Source: Pseudomonas citri (GTDB lineage Bacteria > Pseudomonadota > Gammaproteobacteria > Pseudomonadales > Pseudomonadaceae). Taken from it: 64,000 nt of DNA. Positions 26,606 through 36,800 of the stretch are shown one piece after another (position 1 is the first letter of the stretch; each line of letters begins with the position of its first letter). Under the pieces are notes generated by a model that did no database searches, had not been told where the DNA came from, and saw only the letters and a list, made by a program, of their open reading frames with translations. Position numbers and translations under genes: made by a program. The DNA is taken from the NCBI RefSeq assembly GCF_025336485.1, contig NZ_JAODAB010000002.1, forward strand, positions 372,001 through 436,000, written 5' to 3'.

Positions 26606-28438
26606 ATGGTTTATCGCCGTTTCGAAAAACTGATCGACATCTTCCGCGACGCCCCGACCCCGGCCCCGCCGAACCGCGTCCTGCCCTTCTACACGTACTA
26701 CCTGAAACAAGTCTGGCCCAGCTTCGCGGTGCTGCTGGTGGTGGGCCTGATCGGCGCATTGATCGAAGTGGCGCTGTTCAGCTACCTGAGCCGCATCATC
26801 GACCTGGCCCAAGCCACGCCCAACGCGGATTTCTTCAAGCTCCACGGCCTCGAGTTGGCGTGGATGGCGGCGGTGACGCTGATCCTGCGGCCCCTCTTCG
26901 TCGCCCTGCATGACCTGCTGGTGCACCAGACCCTGAGCCCCGGCATGACCAGCCTGATCCGCTGGCAGAACCACAGCTACGTGCTCAAGCAGAGCTTGAA
27001 TTTCTTCCAGAACGACTTCGCCGGGCGCATCGCCCAGCGCATCATGCAGACCGGCAACTCCTTGCGCGACTCAGCGGTGCAGGCCGTGGACGCGTTGTGG
27101 CACGTGCTGATCTACGCCATCAGCTCCCTGGTGCTGTTCGCCGAAGCCGACTGGCGCCTGATGATCCCGCTGTTGCTCTGGATCGCCGCTTTCATCGGCT
27201 CGCTGTATTACTTCGTGCCACGGGTCAAGGAACGCTCGGTGGTGTCGTCCGATGCCCGTTCCAAACTGATGGGACGGATCGTCGACGGCTACACCAACAT
27301 CACCACCCTGAAGCTGTTCGCCCACACTCACTTCGAACAGCAGTACGCCCGCGAAGCCATCGCCGAGCAGACCGAGAAGGCCCAGTTGGCCGGTCGCGTG
27401 GTGACCAGCATGGACGTGGTCATCACCAGCCTGAACGGGTTGCTGATCGTCAGCACCACCGGCCTGGCACTGTGGCTGTGGAGCCAGTCGCTGATCAGCG
27501 TCGGCGCCATTGCCCTGGCGACCGGGCTGGTGATCCGCATCGTCAACATGTCTGGCTGGATCATGTGGGTGGTCAACGGCATCTTCGAAAACATCGGCAT
27601 GGTCCAGGACGGCTTGCAGACCATCGCCCAGCCCGTCAGCGTCACCGACCGCGAGCAGGCCAAGCCCTTGGTGGTGACTCGCGGCGAGGTGCGTTTCGAG
27701 CACGTGGACTTTCACTACGGCAAGCCAAGCGGCGTGATCGGCGACCTCGACCTGAGCATCCGGCCGGGGGAGAAAATCGGCCTGATCGGCCCATCCGGCG
27801 CCGGTAAGTCCACGTTGGTCAACCTGCTGCTGCGCCTCTATGACGTACAGGGCGGGCGCATTCTCATCGACGACCAGGACATCGCCGGCGTCAGCCAGCA
27901 AAGCCTGCGCGAACAGATCGGTATGATCACCCAGGACACCTCGCTGCTGCACCGTTCGATTCGCGACAACCTGCGGTACGGCAAGCCCGACGCCACCGAT
28001 GCGCAACTCTGGGACGCTGTGCGCAAGGCCCGCGCCGATGAATTCATCCCGCTGCTGTCGGACGCCCAAGGCCGCACCGGCTTCGATGCCCACGTCGGTG
28101 AACGCGGCGTGAAGTTGTCCGGTGGCCAGCGCCAGCGCATCGCCATCGCACGGGTACTGCTCAAGGACGCGCCGATCCTGATCATGGACGAAGCGACCTC
28201 GGCCCTGGACTCGGAAGTCGAGGCGGCGATCCAGGAAAGCCTCGAGACGCTGATGCAAGGCAAGACGGTGATCGCCATCGCCCACCGCCTCTCCACCATC
28301 GCCCGCATGGACCGTTTGGTGGTCCTGGAGAACGGCCGCATCGCCGAAACCGGCAGCCATGCCGAACTGCTGGCGCTTGGGGGGTTGTATGCGCGGTTGT
28401 GGCGGCATCAGACGGGTGGGTTTGTGGGGATCGACTAA
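26606..28438 (+). CDS. ABC exporter, fused permease/ATPase
   Basis: A 610-residue half-transporter acting as a dimer in the inner membrane. It has six hydrophobic segments in the first ~330 residues, then a nucleotide-binding domain with Walker A GPSGAGKS (about 395-402), LSGGQ signature (504-508), Walker B ILIMDEA (524-530) and the H-loop AHRLS. Family: multidrug/lipid-type exporters (MsbA-like). The substrate cannot be told. It follows ppiA in the same direction and is followed by a REPIN. Confidence 0.92.
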   Translation: MVYRRFEKLIDIFRDAPTPAPPNRVLPFYTYYLKQVWPSFAVLLVVGLIGALIEVALFSYLSRIIDLAQATPNADFFKLHGLELAWMAAVTLILRPLFVALHDLLVHQTLSPGMTSLIRWQNHSYVLKQSLNFFQNDFAGRIAQRIMQTGNSLRDSAVQAVDALWHVLIYAISSLVLFAEADWRLMIPLLLWIAAFIGSLYYFVPRVKERSVVSSDARSKLMGRIVDGYTNITTLKLFAHTHFEQQYAREAIAEQTEKAQLAGRVVTSMDVVITSLNGLLIVSTTGLALWLWSQSLISVGAIALATGLVIRIVNMSGWIMWVVNGIFENIGMVQDGLQTIAQPVSVTDREQAKPLVVTRGEVRFEHVDFHYGKPSGVIGDLDLSIRPGEKIGLIGPSGAGKSTLVNLLLRLYDVQGGRILIDDQDIAGVSQQSLREQIGMITQDTSLLHRSIRDNLRYGKPDATDAQLWDAVRKARADEFIPLLSDAQGRTGFDAHVGERGVKLSGGQRQRIAIARVLLKDAPILIMDEATSALDSEVEAAIQESLETLMQGKTVIAIAHRLSTIARMDRLVVLENGRIAETGSHAELLALGGLYARLWRHQTGGFVGID

Positions 28439-28451
28439 GCAGCCCGCTGTA

Positions 28452-28540
28452 CTGTGGGGGCAAGGCTTGCTCGCGAAACAGGCGACTCGATTTATGAAAG
28501 ACCGCGCCGCCTTCATCGCGGGCAAGCCTTGCTCCCACAG
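28452..28540. repeat. REPIN (REP doublet)
   Basis: Two inverted REPs (CTGTGGGGGCAAGGCTTGC and GCAAGCCTTGCTCCCACAG) enclose a spacer beginning GCGAAACAGGCG and ending TTCATCGCGGG. The spacer is homologous to those of the doublets at 41847 and 51427. It lies between convergent genes. Confidence 0.9.
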
Positions 28541-28562
28541 GCTTCGGTATCAGCAACAGATA

Positions 28563-29687
28563 TCAGCACTGTCGATACGGCAGTGCTGTCTTGGCCTCTT
28601 CGGCATACGCCAATACCCCTTCTTGTTCGCGGACGAGAAAATCCGCGACCGCCGCCTTCAATCCCGGATGACGCAAGTAATGCCACGACCGGGTGATCAC
28701 CGGCTCGAACCCGCGAATCAACTTGTGCTCGCCCTGGGCACCGGCGTCGAAGCGTTGCAAGCCATGGGCGATGGCGTAGTCCATGCCTTGGTAGAAACAG
28801 GTCTCGAAGTGCAGGCGGTCGAACTCCGCCAGGCAACCCCAGTAACGCCCATAGAAACTGTCGCCACCCACCAGGCTGAACGCCATCGCCACCGGCCGTG
28901 AACCTTGCTTGGCAAGCACCACGCGAATGGCCTCGGGCATGCGCTCGGCCAGCAGGCTGAAAAACGCCCGGGTCAGGTACGGCGCCTGCCGCCGCACCGC
29001 ATAGGTATTGGCGTAACAGGCGTAGACAAAATCCCACTGTGCTTCGTCCAGCTGATGACCTTCAAGCCACTCGAACGCAATGCCCTGCCCCACCACTTGC
29101 TCGCGCTCCTTGCGCATCTGCTTGCGCTTGCGGGAACTGAGGGCATCGAGAAAATCCTGGAAGTCCCGATAACCGCGATTCTGCCAATGATACTGGCAGC
29201 CGATCCGCTGCAACCACCCCGCCTGCCCGGCCAGCGCCGTGTCGGTGAACGCATCGGTAAAGTTGATGTGGGCGCTGGACAGCCCTTCGATCTCTAGATA
29301 CCCCGGCACGCTGCCCAGCAACGCCAACCCATCCTCCACCCGCGCCGCCAGCAGGCGCGGACCACTGACCGGGCTGAACGGCACCGCCGTCAGCAACTTG
29401 GGGTAATAGTCGATACCGGCCCGGGCACACGCGTCGGCCCAGCCGTGGTCGAACACGTACTCGCCGTAGGAATGCCACTTGCGGTAACTGGGCAAGGCGG
29501 CCAGCAGACGACCGTCTTCGATGTGCAGCAAATGCTCGGGCTGCCAGCCGGTTTGCGGGCCGAGGCTGGCACTGTCTTCCAGGGAGCTCAGGAAGGCGTG
29601 GCGCAGGAACGGCTGATTGGCGGGCACCAGCGCGTCCCATTCTTGCGGCGCGAGGGTGGACAGGTTGTCCAGGACGTGAAGCGGCAT
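28563..29687 (-). CDS. FemAB/GNAT-like protein (COG3146 type)
   Basis: A 374-residue cytoplasmic protein of the family described as predicted N-acyltransferase / FemAB-like, a double GNAT fold. Diagnostic stretches are HAFLSSLEDS, YGEYVFDHGWADA, SSRKRKQMRKER and RGFEPVITRSWHY. The reaction is not established. Start at ATG 29687 (MPLHVLDNL) is preferred because the upstream extension is Arg/Ser-rich and out of family. It ends just before a REPIN and is followed upstream by an independent terminator, so it is probably monocistronic. Confidence 0.85.
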   Translation of the reverse strand: MPLHVLDNLSTLAPQEWDALVPANQPFLRHAFLSSLEDSASLGPQTGWQPEHLLHIEDGRLLAALPSYRKWHSYGEYVFDHGWADACARAGIDYYPKLLTAVPFSPVSGPRLLAARVEDGLALLGSVPGYLEIEGLSSAHINFTDAFTDTALAGQAGWLQRIGCQYHWQNRGYRDFQDFLDALSSRKRKQMRKEREQVVGQGIAFEWLEGHQLDEAQWDFVYACYANTYAVRRQAPYLTRAFFSLLAERMPEAIRVVLAKQGSRPVAMAFSLVGGDSFYGRYWGCLAEFDRLHFETCFYQGMDYAIAHGLQRFDAGAQGEHKLIRGFEPVITRSWHYLRHPGLKAAVADFLVREQEGVLAYAEEAKTALPYRQC

Positions 29688-29749
29688 GCGGGTCCTCGAT
29701 AGCCGGACGATGGATGGAGCGAGTATCGCCGATCCTGATCGGACGCACA

Positions 29750-29774
29750 TAAAAAAACCCCGCCAGTGGCGGGG
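29750..29774 (-). terminator. Intrinsic terminator of the porin gene
   Basis: On the minus strand CCCCGCC-ACT-GGCGGGG is followed directly by seven T residues. It lies about 120 bases beyond the porin stop and just ahead of the FemAB-like gene. Confidence 0.9.
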
Positions 29775-29830
29775 TCGAAATAAGGAGCTTTAACGGATGA
29801 AGAAAGAGCTCTGTATCAAATGCGCGATTG

Positions 29831-29896
29831 AGTGGCCTGTGTGGTCAATTCGTGCACTCAACTTCGAGTACCCGAATTAACCGTACAGGCCACTAG
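29831..29896. repeat. Imperfect palindromic element, AGTGGCCTGT family, copy 1
   Basis: Left arm AGTGGCCTGTGTGGTCAATT and right arm AATTAACCGTACAGGCCACT (reverse complement AGTGGCCTGTACGGTTAATT) enclose about 26 bases. A second copy is at 44463-44516. Its right border CTAG (29893-29896) contributes the TAG stop codon of the porin gene. Confidence 0.85.
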
Positions 29897-31203
29897 AACA
29901 CGTACTGGGCACGGACAACCACGCCGCTGCCATCATCGTCGCCGTTGACGTTGGTGACTTTGTCGGTCTTGGCCTTGACGTAGGCGGCGGAGATTTTCAC
30001 TGCTTCGTTGGCGTACCAGTTCACGCCGAGGTTGTGCACCTTGGCTTCGGCATCGCCCACGTCGCGGGTGGCGGTGGCCGTGGTGATGTTGTCGTCTTCG
30101 ACGGTCATGCTGTCGTAGCGGTAGAACACTTCCCAGGCGCCAATGGATTTGTTCTGGGGCTTGATCGCGTCGAACTTGCCGACTTTATAGCCACGGGATT
30201 CACCGGTGAGGGTGTAGGCGCCCTGGACGTAGAAGCCATGGCCCTTGATGTCTTCGAAGCCATCAGCGTCGGCCTTGGTCTTGCGGGTGATGTATTCACC
30301 CTGGATCGACGCCGGGCCCATGGCGAAAGCGGCTTCCAGGCCGAACGCGGTATCGCGGTCGTAGGAACCGGCCGGCGAGTTGTTGGCGCCGCCCAGGACC
30401 GGACGGTTGCCGTTAGGGCCGGCGTCGTTGCCGCCCAGGGTTTCCACACCGCGCATGCCCAGGCGAGAGCGATAACGTGCGTCGAACACGGTGTCGGAAA
30501 CGTCGCGCGAGGCCACGTTCAGACCGAAGTGCAACACGTTGCCGGCGTCATGCATCGGCGCGAACACGAAGCGACCGTTGACTTGCTTGACGCTGTTGCC
30601 GTCGGTGTCGTCGGTGTCTTTGCTGAACACACCGGCCGAGGCGTAGAACGAATCGGCGAAGGTGCTGGAAGCTTGCAGGCCCAGGCCGTTCTGGTGGCTG
30701 TTGGCCCAGTCGATCAGGTCGTAGGCGGCGTTACGCTCAGGCGCGGTCACCCACTTGGAGCTGGTGGCTTTTTCCAGGCCGAAGTCGGGGTCGAAACGAC
30801 CGACCTTGATCGAAACTGGCTTGAAGCCGTTGTAGGCCAGGGACGCTTCGTCGAAGTAACCGTTGTCGGAGTCGCCGCTGTTGTGGGACATGTCGTAGTT
30901 GATGGTGTAGGCCCAATCCGTGTACAGCACGCCGGACAGTTCCAGGAAGGCGCGACGGATGTAAGCGGCGTCGGCCTTGTCGCCGTTGTCGGTGTAGATG
31001 CCGTCGAACTGGCTGTAGTCAGCCTGCAAACGACCGCCAAGCTTGAAGCTGAACTCTTTGTCAGTGGTGGCGACCTCGAGGCCGCCCTTGGTTTTGACCA
31101 CGATATCGGCGCCGTCGGTGGTGACGGTGCCGGCGAAAGCCTGGGCGGTTACTGCCATCGCCAGTGCGCTGGCGGCAAAACCTGCGAAGTGCTTACGGAT
31201 CAT
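29893..31203 (-). CDS. Phosphate-selective porin, OprP/OprO family
   Basis: A 436-residue trimeric outer-membrane channel for phosphate or polyphosphate. The signal peptide ends around AFA-G (about residue 24). The mature N-terminus ([29 protein letters not shown]) and the aromatic C-terminus (VVRAQYVF) are typical of the Porin_O_P family. The TAG stop lies within the palindromic repeat, with an intrinsic terminator beyond. A partial PhoB-like half-site TTGTCAT sits about 120 bases upstream (31325-31331), but no clean second half is seen. Whether this is OprP-like or OprO-like in selectivity cannot be told. Confidence 0.92.
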   Translation of the reverse strand: MIRKHFAGFAASALAMAVTAQAFAGTVTTDGADIVVKTKGGLEVATTDKEFSFKLGGRLQADYSQFDGIYTDNGDKADAAYIRRAFLELSGVLYTDWAYTINYDMSHNSGDSDNGYFDEASLAYNGFKPVSIKVGRFDPDFGLEKATSSKWVTAPERNAAYDLIDWANSHQNGLGLQASSTFADSFYASAGVFSKDTDDTDGNSVKQVNGRFVFAPMHDAGNVLHFGLNVASRDVSDTVFDARYRSRLGMRGVETLGGNDAGPNGNRPVLGGANNSPAGSYDRDTAFGLEAAFAMGPASIQGEYITRKTKADADGFEDIKGHGFYVQGAYTLTGESRGYKVGKFDAIKPQNKSIGAWEVFYRYDSMTVEDDNITTATATRDVGDAEAKVHNLGVNWYANEAVKISAAYVKAKTDKVTNVNGDDDGSGVVVRAQYVF

Positions 31204-31369
31204 CGAAGAATTCCCCTGTTGGTAGTCTATGCGTTAGAAAACACGCGGAACTGGGCCCGCTGGTGTTGGGAGGGGATCTTGGCGATGGGTTGTGTCAGGG
31301 GAGTTGCTGGCGGATAAAGATTTTATGACAACGGAACTTTTTACTTCGAATGGGAATAACTGCAGCAGC

Positions 31370-31423
31370 CTGCGATCTTTTGATTCTTCGCTCGATATTC
31401 AATCGATAGGGGAAAGATCGCAG
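31370..31423. repeat. Palindromic repeat, CTGCGATCTTT type
   Basis: CTGCGATCTTT (31370-31380) and AAAGATCGCAG (31413-31423) form an inverted pair in the 249-bp gap between porin and anti-sigma genes. This is a different repeat type from the CTGTGGGAGC REPs. It lies just after the anti-sigma stop on the minus strand and may end that transcript. Confidence 0.75.
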
Positions 31424-31452
31424 CCTCGTTACACTCGTCTGTTCCAACGGGT

Positions 31453-31689
31453 TTAGCGAATGTTCTTGCGGCGCTCCGCCGCAAGCTTCTCGGCGAGGTG
31501 ATCCAGGTCGGGAACCGGCGATTTCGGCAGTTTCCTGAGGGTCGCCTGCATCAGGCGCATCTGGCGGATGAACCGACGGCAGTTGGGACAGAACAGCAGG
31601 TGATGGCGCACCAGCAGGCGTTCACGAAAGCTCAGTTGTCCGTCGAGATAGTCGCTGGAGCGCGCCACTTGTTCCTTGCAGGTCAGCAT
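31453..31689 (-). CDS. Zinc-finger anti-sigma factor (zf-HC2 type)
   Basis: A 78-residue cytoplasmic protein with the H-x3-C-x2-C zinc motif of anti-sigma domains (LVRHHLLFCPNC, about residues 27-38) and no membrane segment. Soluble proteins of this type sequester a partner ECF sigma factor and often respond to thiol oxidation. Its ATG overlaps the end of the sigma gene by seven bases, so the pair is co-translated. Confidence 0.88.
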   Translation of the reverse strand: MLTCKEQVARSSDYLDGQLSFRERLLVRHHLLFCPNCRRFIRQMRLMQATLRKLPKSPVPDLDHLAEKLAAERRKNIR

Positions 31690-32294
31690 TCGCCGGTTTC
31701 CTCGAAATGTTCAACAGTCGCGAAGACCTTCAATCGGGCGCGATGCAATAGCACGCGTACATTGGAGAGCGAGATGTCCAGCAGATTACAGATTTCGTCC
31801 AGCTCCAGGCCCTGTTGTTCGCGCAAGGTCAGCACGCTGCCTTGCAGTTCCGACAGGCTGAGCAAGGTGTGCTCCAGGCAATCACGCAGTTCACTTTCCG
31901 TGAGCAGCGCTTCGGGCGTGTCCTGGTGCCAGGCGAACGGCGCGAGCAACCAATGACCATCGGCGGCGAAACGCTCATCGCCGATCGTGCCGTGGGGTGA
32001 AGGCAGGTCATCGAGCAGCACCTCGCGCCGGTTCTGCTTGTAGCGGCCCTTGGCGGTGTTGGCCGTGATGGTCAGCAACCAGGTCTTGAGGCTGGAACGG
32101 CCCTGGAACCCGCCGAGGTTGCGCACCACCGACAGCCAGGCGTCCTGCACCACTTCGTCGACATGGCGGTGGCCGACAATGGCATAGGCCACGGCGCGCA
32201 TCGGCCCCTGGTAGGTGCTGACCAGTTCCTTGTAGGCCTGCTGCTCGCCGGCCAGGAGGCGTTGGAGCAGTTGTGTGTCGTCGGTGGCTGTCAT
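31683..32294 (-). CDS. ECF RNA polymerase sigma factor
   Basis: A 203-residue extracytoplasmic-function sigma factor. Region 2 spans about residues 20-90 (YKELVSTYQGPMRAVAYAIVGHRHVDEVVQDAWLSVVRNL), and region 4 about 135-190 (LSLSELQGSVLTLREQQGLELDEICNLLDISLSNVRVLLHRAR). It overlaps the anti-sigma gene. The order porin, anti-sigma, sigma, KAS III homologue resembles my recollection of the P. aeruginosa PA3279-PA3286 neighbourhood. The signal and regulon are unknown. Confidence 0.92.
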   Translation of the reverse strand: MTATDDTQLLQRLLAGEQQAYKELVSTYQGPMRAVAYAIVGHRHVDEVVQDAWLSVVRNLGGFQGRSSLKTWLLTITANTAKGRYKQNRREVLLDDLPSPHGTIGDERFAADGHWLLAPFAWHQDTPEALLTESELRDCLEHTLLSLSELQGSVLTLREQQGLELDEICNLLDISLSNVRVLLHRARLKVFATVEHFEETGEC

Positions 32295-32338
32295 TCAACG
32301 CCCTGGTTCTGGATAGATCGCTGTTGTGAGAACAAGAC

Positions 32339-32407
32339 CTGTGGGAGCAAGGCTTGCCCGCGATGGCGATTTCAAGGATGCCATCGCGAGCAAGCTTTGC
32401 TCCCACA
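32339..32407. repeat. REP doublet
   Basis: Inverted CTGTGGGAGCAAGGCTTGC and GCAAGCTTTGCTCCCACA arms lie on either side of an inner GCGATGGC / GCCATCGC inverted pair. It is located between the sigma gene start and the end of the KAS III-like gene. Confidence 0.85.
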
Positions 32408-32452
32408 TCCCAGCCTGAATCCCGTCGCCACAACAAACCCCATTGCCGACGA

Positions 32453-33574
32453 TCAACGCTTGCGCAAAATCACACTGCCAATCGAATAACCGGCGCCAAA
32501 CGAGCTGAGCACGGCCACCGAGCCGCTGGGCAGATCGTCCTGGTACAGGTGGAACGCAATCACCGAGCCGGCCGAACTGGTGTTGGCGTAGCGGTCGAGG
32601 ATCACCGGCGCTTCCTCTTCGGTGGCTTCGCGGCCCAATAGTTTGCGCACGATCAGGTGGTTCATGCTCAGGTTGGCCTGGTGCAGCCAGAAGCGCTTCA
32701 CTTCGCCGACGTTCAACTGGTTTTCTTCCAGGTGGACCCCAATCAGCTCGGCCACCATCGGGCAGACGTCGCGGAACACCTTGCGACCTTCCTGGACGAA
32801 CAGCTTGTCGCGGCTGCCGATGCCCTCTTGCGCGGCGCGGTTGAGGAAGCCGAAGTTGTTGCGGATGTTGTTGGAGAACTGGGTAAGCAGCTTGGTGCTG
32901 ACCACGTCGAACTGGTACGGCGAGGTCGCCTGGTCCGCGCGCTCGATGATCACCGCGGTGGCCGCATCGCCAAAGATGAAATGGCTGTCACGGTCGCGAA
33001 AGTTCAGGTGACCGGTGCAGACTTCCGGGTTGACCATCAGGATCGCCCGGGCCTGGCCCAGTTGCACGCTGTTGGCTGCGGCCTGGATACCGAACGTTGC
33101 CGAGGAACAGGCCACGTTCATGTCGAACCCGAAGCCCTCGATGCCCAGGGCTTGCTGGACTTCGATGGCGATGGCCGGGTACGGGCGCTGCAGGTTGGAA
33201 CAGGCGACGATCACCCCATCGATGTCGGCGGCGCTGCGACCGGCGCGCTCCAACGCCTGCTTCGCGGCGCCGACGGCCATTTCGCACAGCACCGACCACT
33301 CTTCGTTGGAGCGCTCGGGCAGGCGCGGGGTCATGCGTTGCGGGTCGAGGATGCCGTCCTTGTCCATGACAAAGCGACTCTTGATACCGGAAGCCTTTTC
33401 GATGAACGCGGCGTTGGACTCGGTCAATGCCTCGACTTCGCCGCGCTCGATGGCCGCGGCGTTGTCGGTATTGAACTGCGCGACGTAGGTGTTGAAAGAG
33501 TGCACCAGCTCTTCGTTGGAGATGCTGTTGGCCGGGGTGTACAGGCCGGTGCCGCTGATGACAACGTTATGCAT
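32453..33574 (-). CDS. 3-oxoacyl-ACP synthase III (KAS III), PA3286-like
   Basis: A 373-residue thiolase-fold condensing enzyme. The catalytic triad is visible: Cys156 in VACSSATFG, His298 in FWLHQAN and Asn331 in YANTSSAGS. The long insertion at 20-90 and the length fit the P. aeruginosa PA3286 type. From published work as I recall it, that enzyme joins octanoyl-CoA from beta-oxidation to malonyl-ACP and so feeds fatty-acid synthesis. The start is ATG 33574 (MHNVVISGTGLYTP); the upstream extension is not family-like. The gene is transcribed toward the sigma gene. Confidence 0.9.
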   Translation of the reverse strand: MHNVVISGTGLYTPANSISNEELVHSFNTYVAQFNTDNAAAIERGEVEALTESNAAFIEKASGIKSRFVMDKDGILDPQRMTPRLPERSNEEWSVLCEMAVGAAKQALERAGRSAADIDGVIVACSNLQRPYPAIAIEVQQALGIEGFGFDMNVACSSATFGIQAAANSVQLGQARAILMVNPEVCTGHLNFRDRDSHFIFGDAATAVIIERADQATSPYQFDVVSTKLLTQFSNNIRNNFGFLNRAAQEGIGSRDKLFVQEGRKVFRDVCPMVAELIGVHLEENQLNVGEVKRFWLHQANLSMNHLIVRKLLGREATEEEAPVILDRYANTSSAGSVIAFHLYQDDLPSGSVAVLSSFGAGYSIGSVILRKR

Positions 33575-33790
33575 GGGTCGTGTCTCTGATCTGTTCAGGC
33601 AGAAAGCATTGGCACCGACGTACCAATACACAAAGGGTCTTTTCCCATCCAGGGGAAGCAGACCTGGCAGCGCTTTATTCCAGTCCGCCCGGGGAAGTGA
33701 AGCTCAAAACCACGAGGCCGGCATTTATAGCCGCGAAGTTTGCCATAAACGCGGGGGTTGGCCCATTGTCCATTCACGACACCACAAACC

Positions 33791-33816
33791 CCGCGGGAGC
33801 TTGCTCGCTCCCACGG
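33791..33816. repeat. Single REP hairpin
   Basis: CCGCGGGAGC / GCTCCCACGG arms around TTGCTC, lying in the 256-bp gap between hrpA and the KAS III gene, just past the hrpA stop codon. Confidence 0.75.
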
Positions 33817-33830
33817 CAGGCCAGTGGCAT

Positions 33831-36800
33831 TCAAGCCTCCACCAACCCCCACTGCTTGCCCAGGCGCTTGTCCGAGATCGGCACCTTGGTGCCCAGTTGC
33901 TGGGCGAACAGCGATACGCGGTATTCCTCCAGCCACCAGCGGTACAGCTCCAGTTGCGGATCGCGCTTGCCTTCCTGGGCGTGTTTGCCGGCGCGGGCCT
34001 GGTATTGCGTCCAGAGGTTCGCCAGTTCGCCGCTCCAGACCCGGTCTTTCTGCACCTGGCTGCCGAGTTTCTCGAAGCGCTGCTCAATGGCCTTGAGGTA
34101 GCGCGGCAATTCCTTGAGCCACTGATGCGGGGTTTCACGGACGAAACCCGGGTACACCAGGTGACTGAGTTGCTGCTTGATGTCGTTCAGCGCCACGGCC
34201 TGGGCCAGGTCGATCTTGCCCTTGAAGCGTTTTTGCAAACCATGCCAGAGCTTGAGGATGTCGAGCGTCAGCTTCGCCAGGCGCTCGGCGTGTTCGGTCC
34301 AACCGCCACGCTTGCGCTCGGCCAGGGAAGCCAGCGCAGCGCCGTCCCGGGGCAGGCTCGCTTCGCCTTCGAGCACACAACTGTCGAGGCTGACCAACAG
34401 GATATCTTCCACCAGGCTGTCGACGCGACCCAGGTCGCGGTACAGCAGGCCCAGCTCCGTCAGCCCTGGCAGCTTGCCACGGAGGAACTTCGCCGATTCG
34501 GCCAATTGCTGCATCAGCAAGCGCTGCAAAGCGCGGCGATGCTGGAACTCGGCTTCGGCCGGCGTCGGGAAACGCCCTTCCTTGACCACGCCGCCCTCTT
34601 CCACCAACGCCGGGTAGACCGTCATCGACAGCCCGGCGATCTTCTGTTGGGTTTTCTCGGCCACCGGCGCGAACACCTTCGCCTCCACCGGCGCCTGGCT
34701 CTTCGCCGTTTGCGGCACGGCCAGGGCAGCCTGGCTGGCCTCGGCAAAGCGCGCCGTCAACTCGGCCAGGTCACGGCCCTCGCCGAGGAACTTGCCCTGG
34801 CCGTCGACAATCTCCAGGTTCATGCGCAGGTGGCTTTCCACCTGCTGCGCAGATTCTGCCCAGGCTTCGTCACTGACCCGCGCGCCGGTCATGCGCAGCA
34901 GCTCACGGCCCAGGGACTGCGGCAACGAACCCTCGGCGAAGGTGATGCGTTGCAGCGCCGCCTTGACGAAATCCGGCACCGGCACGAAGTTCTTGCGCAG
35001 GGCCTTGGGCAGGTTGCGCACCAGGGCGATGCACTTGGCTTCGATCATCCCGGGCACCAGCCATTCCAGCCGCTCGGGTGGCAGCATCGGCAGCAGTGGC
35101 GCCGGCACTCGCAACGTCACGCCGTCGCGCGGGTGGTTGGGCTCGAAGTGATAGCTCAGCGGCAAGGTCAGGTCGCCCACCCGCAAGGTATCCGGGTAGT
35201 GCGCGGCGGTGACTTCGCTGGCTTCGCGGGCCAGCACGTCTTCTTCGCGCATGATCAGCAATTGCGGGTCTTTCTGGCTGTTGATCCGGTACCAGCTGTC
35301 GAACGTCGCACTCTGGTGGATCTCGGCCGGCAAGCGCGCGTCGTAGAAGGCAAACAGGGTTTCCTCGTCCGCCAGGATGTCACGCCGCCGCGCCTTGGCT
35401 TCCAGCTCGTCCAGCTGTTCCAGCAAGCGGGTATTGGCGCCCAGGCACTTGGCCTTGGACTGGATCTCGCCGCGCACCAAGGCCTCGCGGATGAACAACT
35501 CACGGGACACCACCGGGTCCACCGGGCCGTAGTGCACCGGCCGGCGCCCGACGACGATCAGCCCGAACAGGGTGATCTGTTCATACGCCACCACTTGCCC
35601 GCGCTTTTTCTCCCAATGGGGTTCGAAGTGGTTTTTCTTGATCAGGTGGCCGGCCAACGGCTCGATCCAGTCCGGTTCGATCTTGGCCACCATGCGCGCG
35701 TACAGCTTGGTGGTTTCCACCAGTTCGGCGGTCATCAGCCACTGCGGACGCTTCTTGCCCAGGCCCGACGACGGGTGGACCCAGAATCGCCGCTGGCGCG
35801 CGCCGAGGTAGTCGCCTTCTTCGGTTTTCTGACCGATCTGGCTCAGCAGGCCCGAGAGCACCGCTTTGTGCAGTTTCGGGTAATCGGCCGGCTCTTTGTT
35901 GAGGCTCAACTGCAGATCGCGGCAGATCAGGCTCAACTGGCGATGGGAATCGCGCCACTCACGCAAGCGCAGGTAATTGAGGAAGTTCTTGCGGCACCAG
36001 TTGCGCAACGGGTTGGCGGTGAGGGCCTGGCGCTGCTCCTCGAAACCGCGCCACAGATTGACCAGCCCGGCGAAATCCGAGTCTGCGTCCTTCCATTGGG
36101 CGTGAGCCTGGTCGGCAGCCTGCTGGCGCTCGGGCGGACGCTCGCGCGGGTCCTGGATCGACATGGCGCTGGCGACGATCAGCACTTCCTGCAAGCTGCC
36201 CAGCTTCGCCGCTTCCAACAGCATGCGGCCCATGCGCGGGTCCACCGGCAGGCGCGCCAACTGCCGACCGAGCGGCGTCAGCTGGCTGTTGCGATCCACC
36301 GCCGAGAGTTCTTGCAGCAGGTTGAAACCGTCGCTGATGGCCTTGCCATCCGGCGGCTCAATGAACGGGAAATCGGTGATCTCGCCCAGGCGCAGGTGCA
36401 GCATTTGCAGGATCACCGCCGCCAGGTTGGTGCGCAGGATTTCGGGGTCGGTGAATTCCGGCCGGCCAAGGAAATCCTCTTCGCTGTACAGCCGCACGCA
36501 AATCCCCGGCTCGACCCGCCCGCAGCGGCCCTTGCGCTGGTTGGCGCTGGCCTGGGAAATGGCTTCGATGGGCAGGCGCTGGACCTTGGCGCGGTAGCTG
36601 TAGCGGCTGATGCGCGCGGTGCCGCTGTCGATCACGTAGCGGATGCCCGGCACGGTCAGCGAGGTCTCGGCAACGTTGGTCGCCAGCACCACGCGACGGC
36701 CCGGGTGGGACTGGAAGATCCGCTGCTGCTCGGCCGGCGACAGGCGCGCATACAGCGGCAGGATCTCGGTGTGCTTGAGCTGAGCCTTGCGCAGCATCTC

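Noticed and set aside
27071..28525. 484-codon minus-strand ORF antisense to the ABC exporter
   Set aside because: The plus strand has complete Walker A, signature and Walker B motifs; the antisense reading is a composition shadow.
31321..31331. Pho box ahead of the OprP-type porin
   Set aside because: Only one seven-base half (TTGTCAT) is convincing; the adjacent half matches the consensus at about three of seven positions. Too weak to list as a site.
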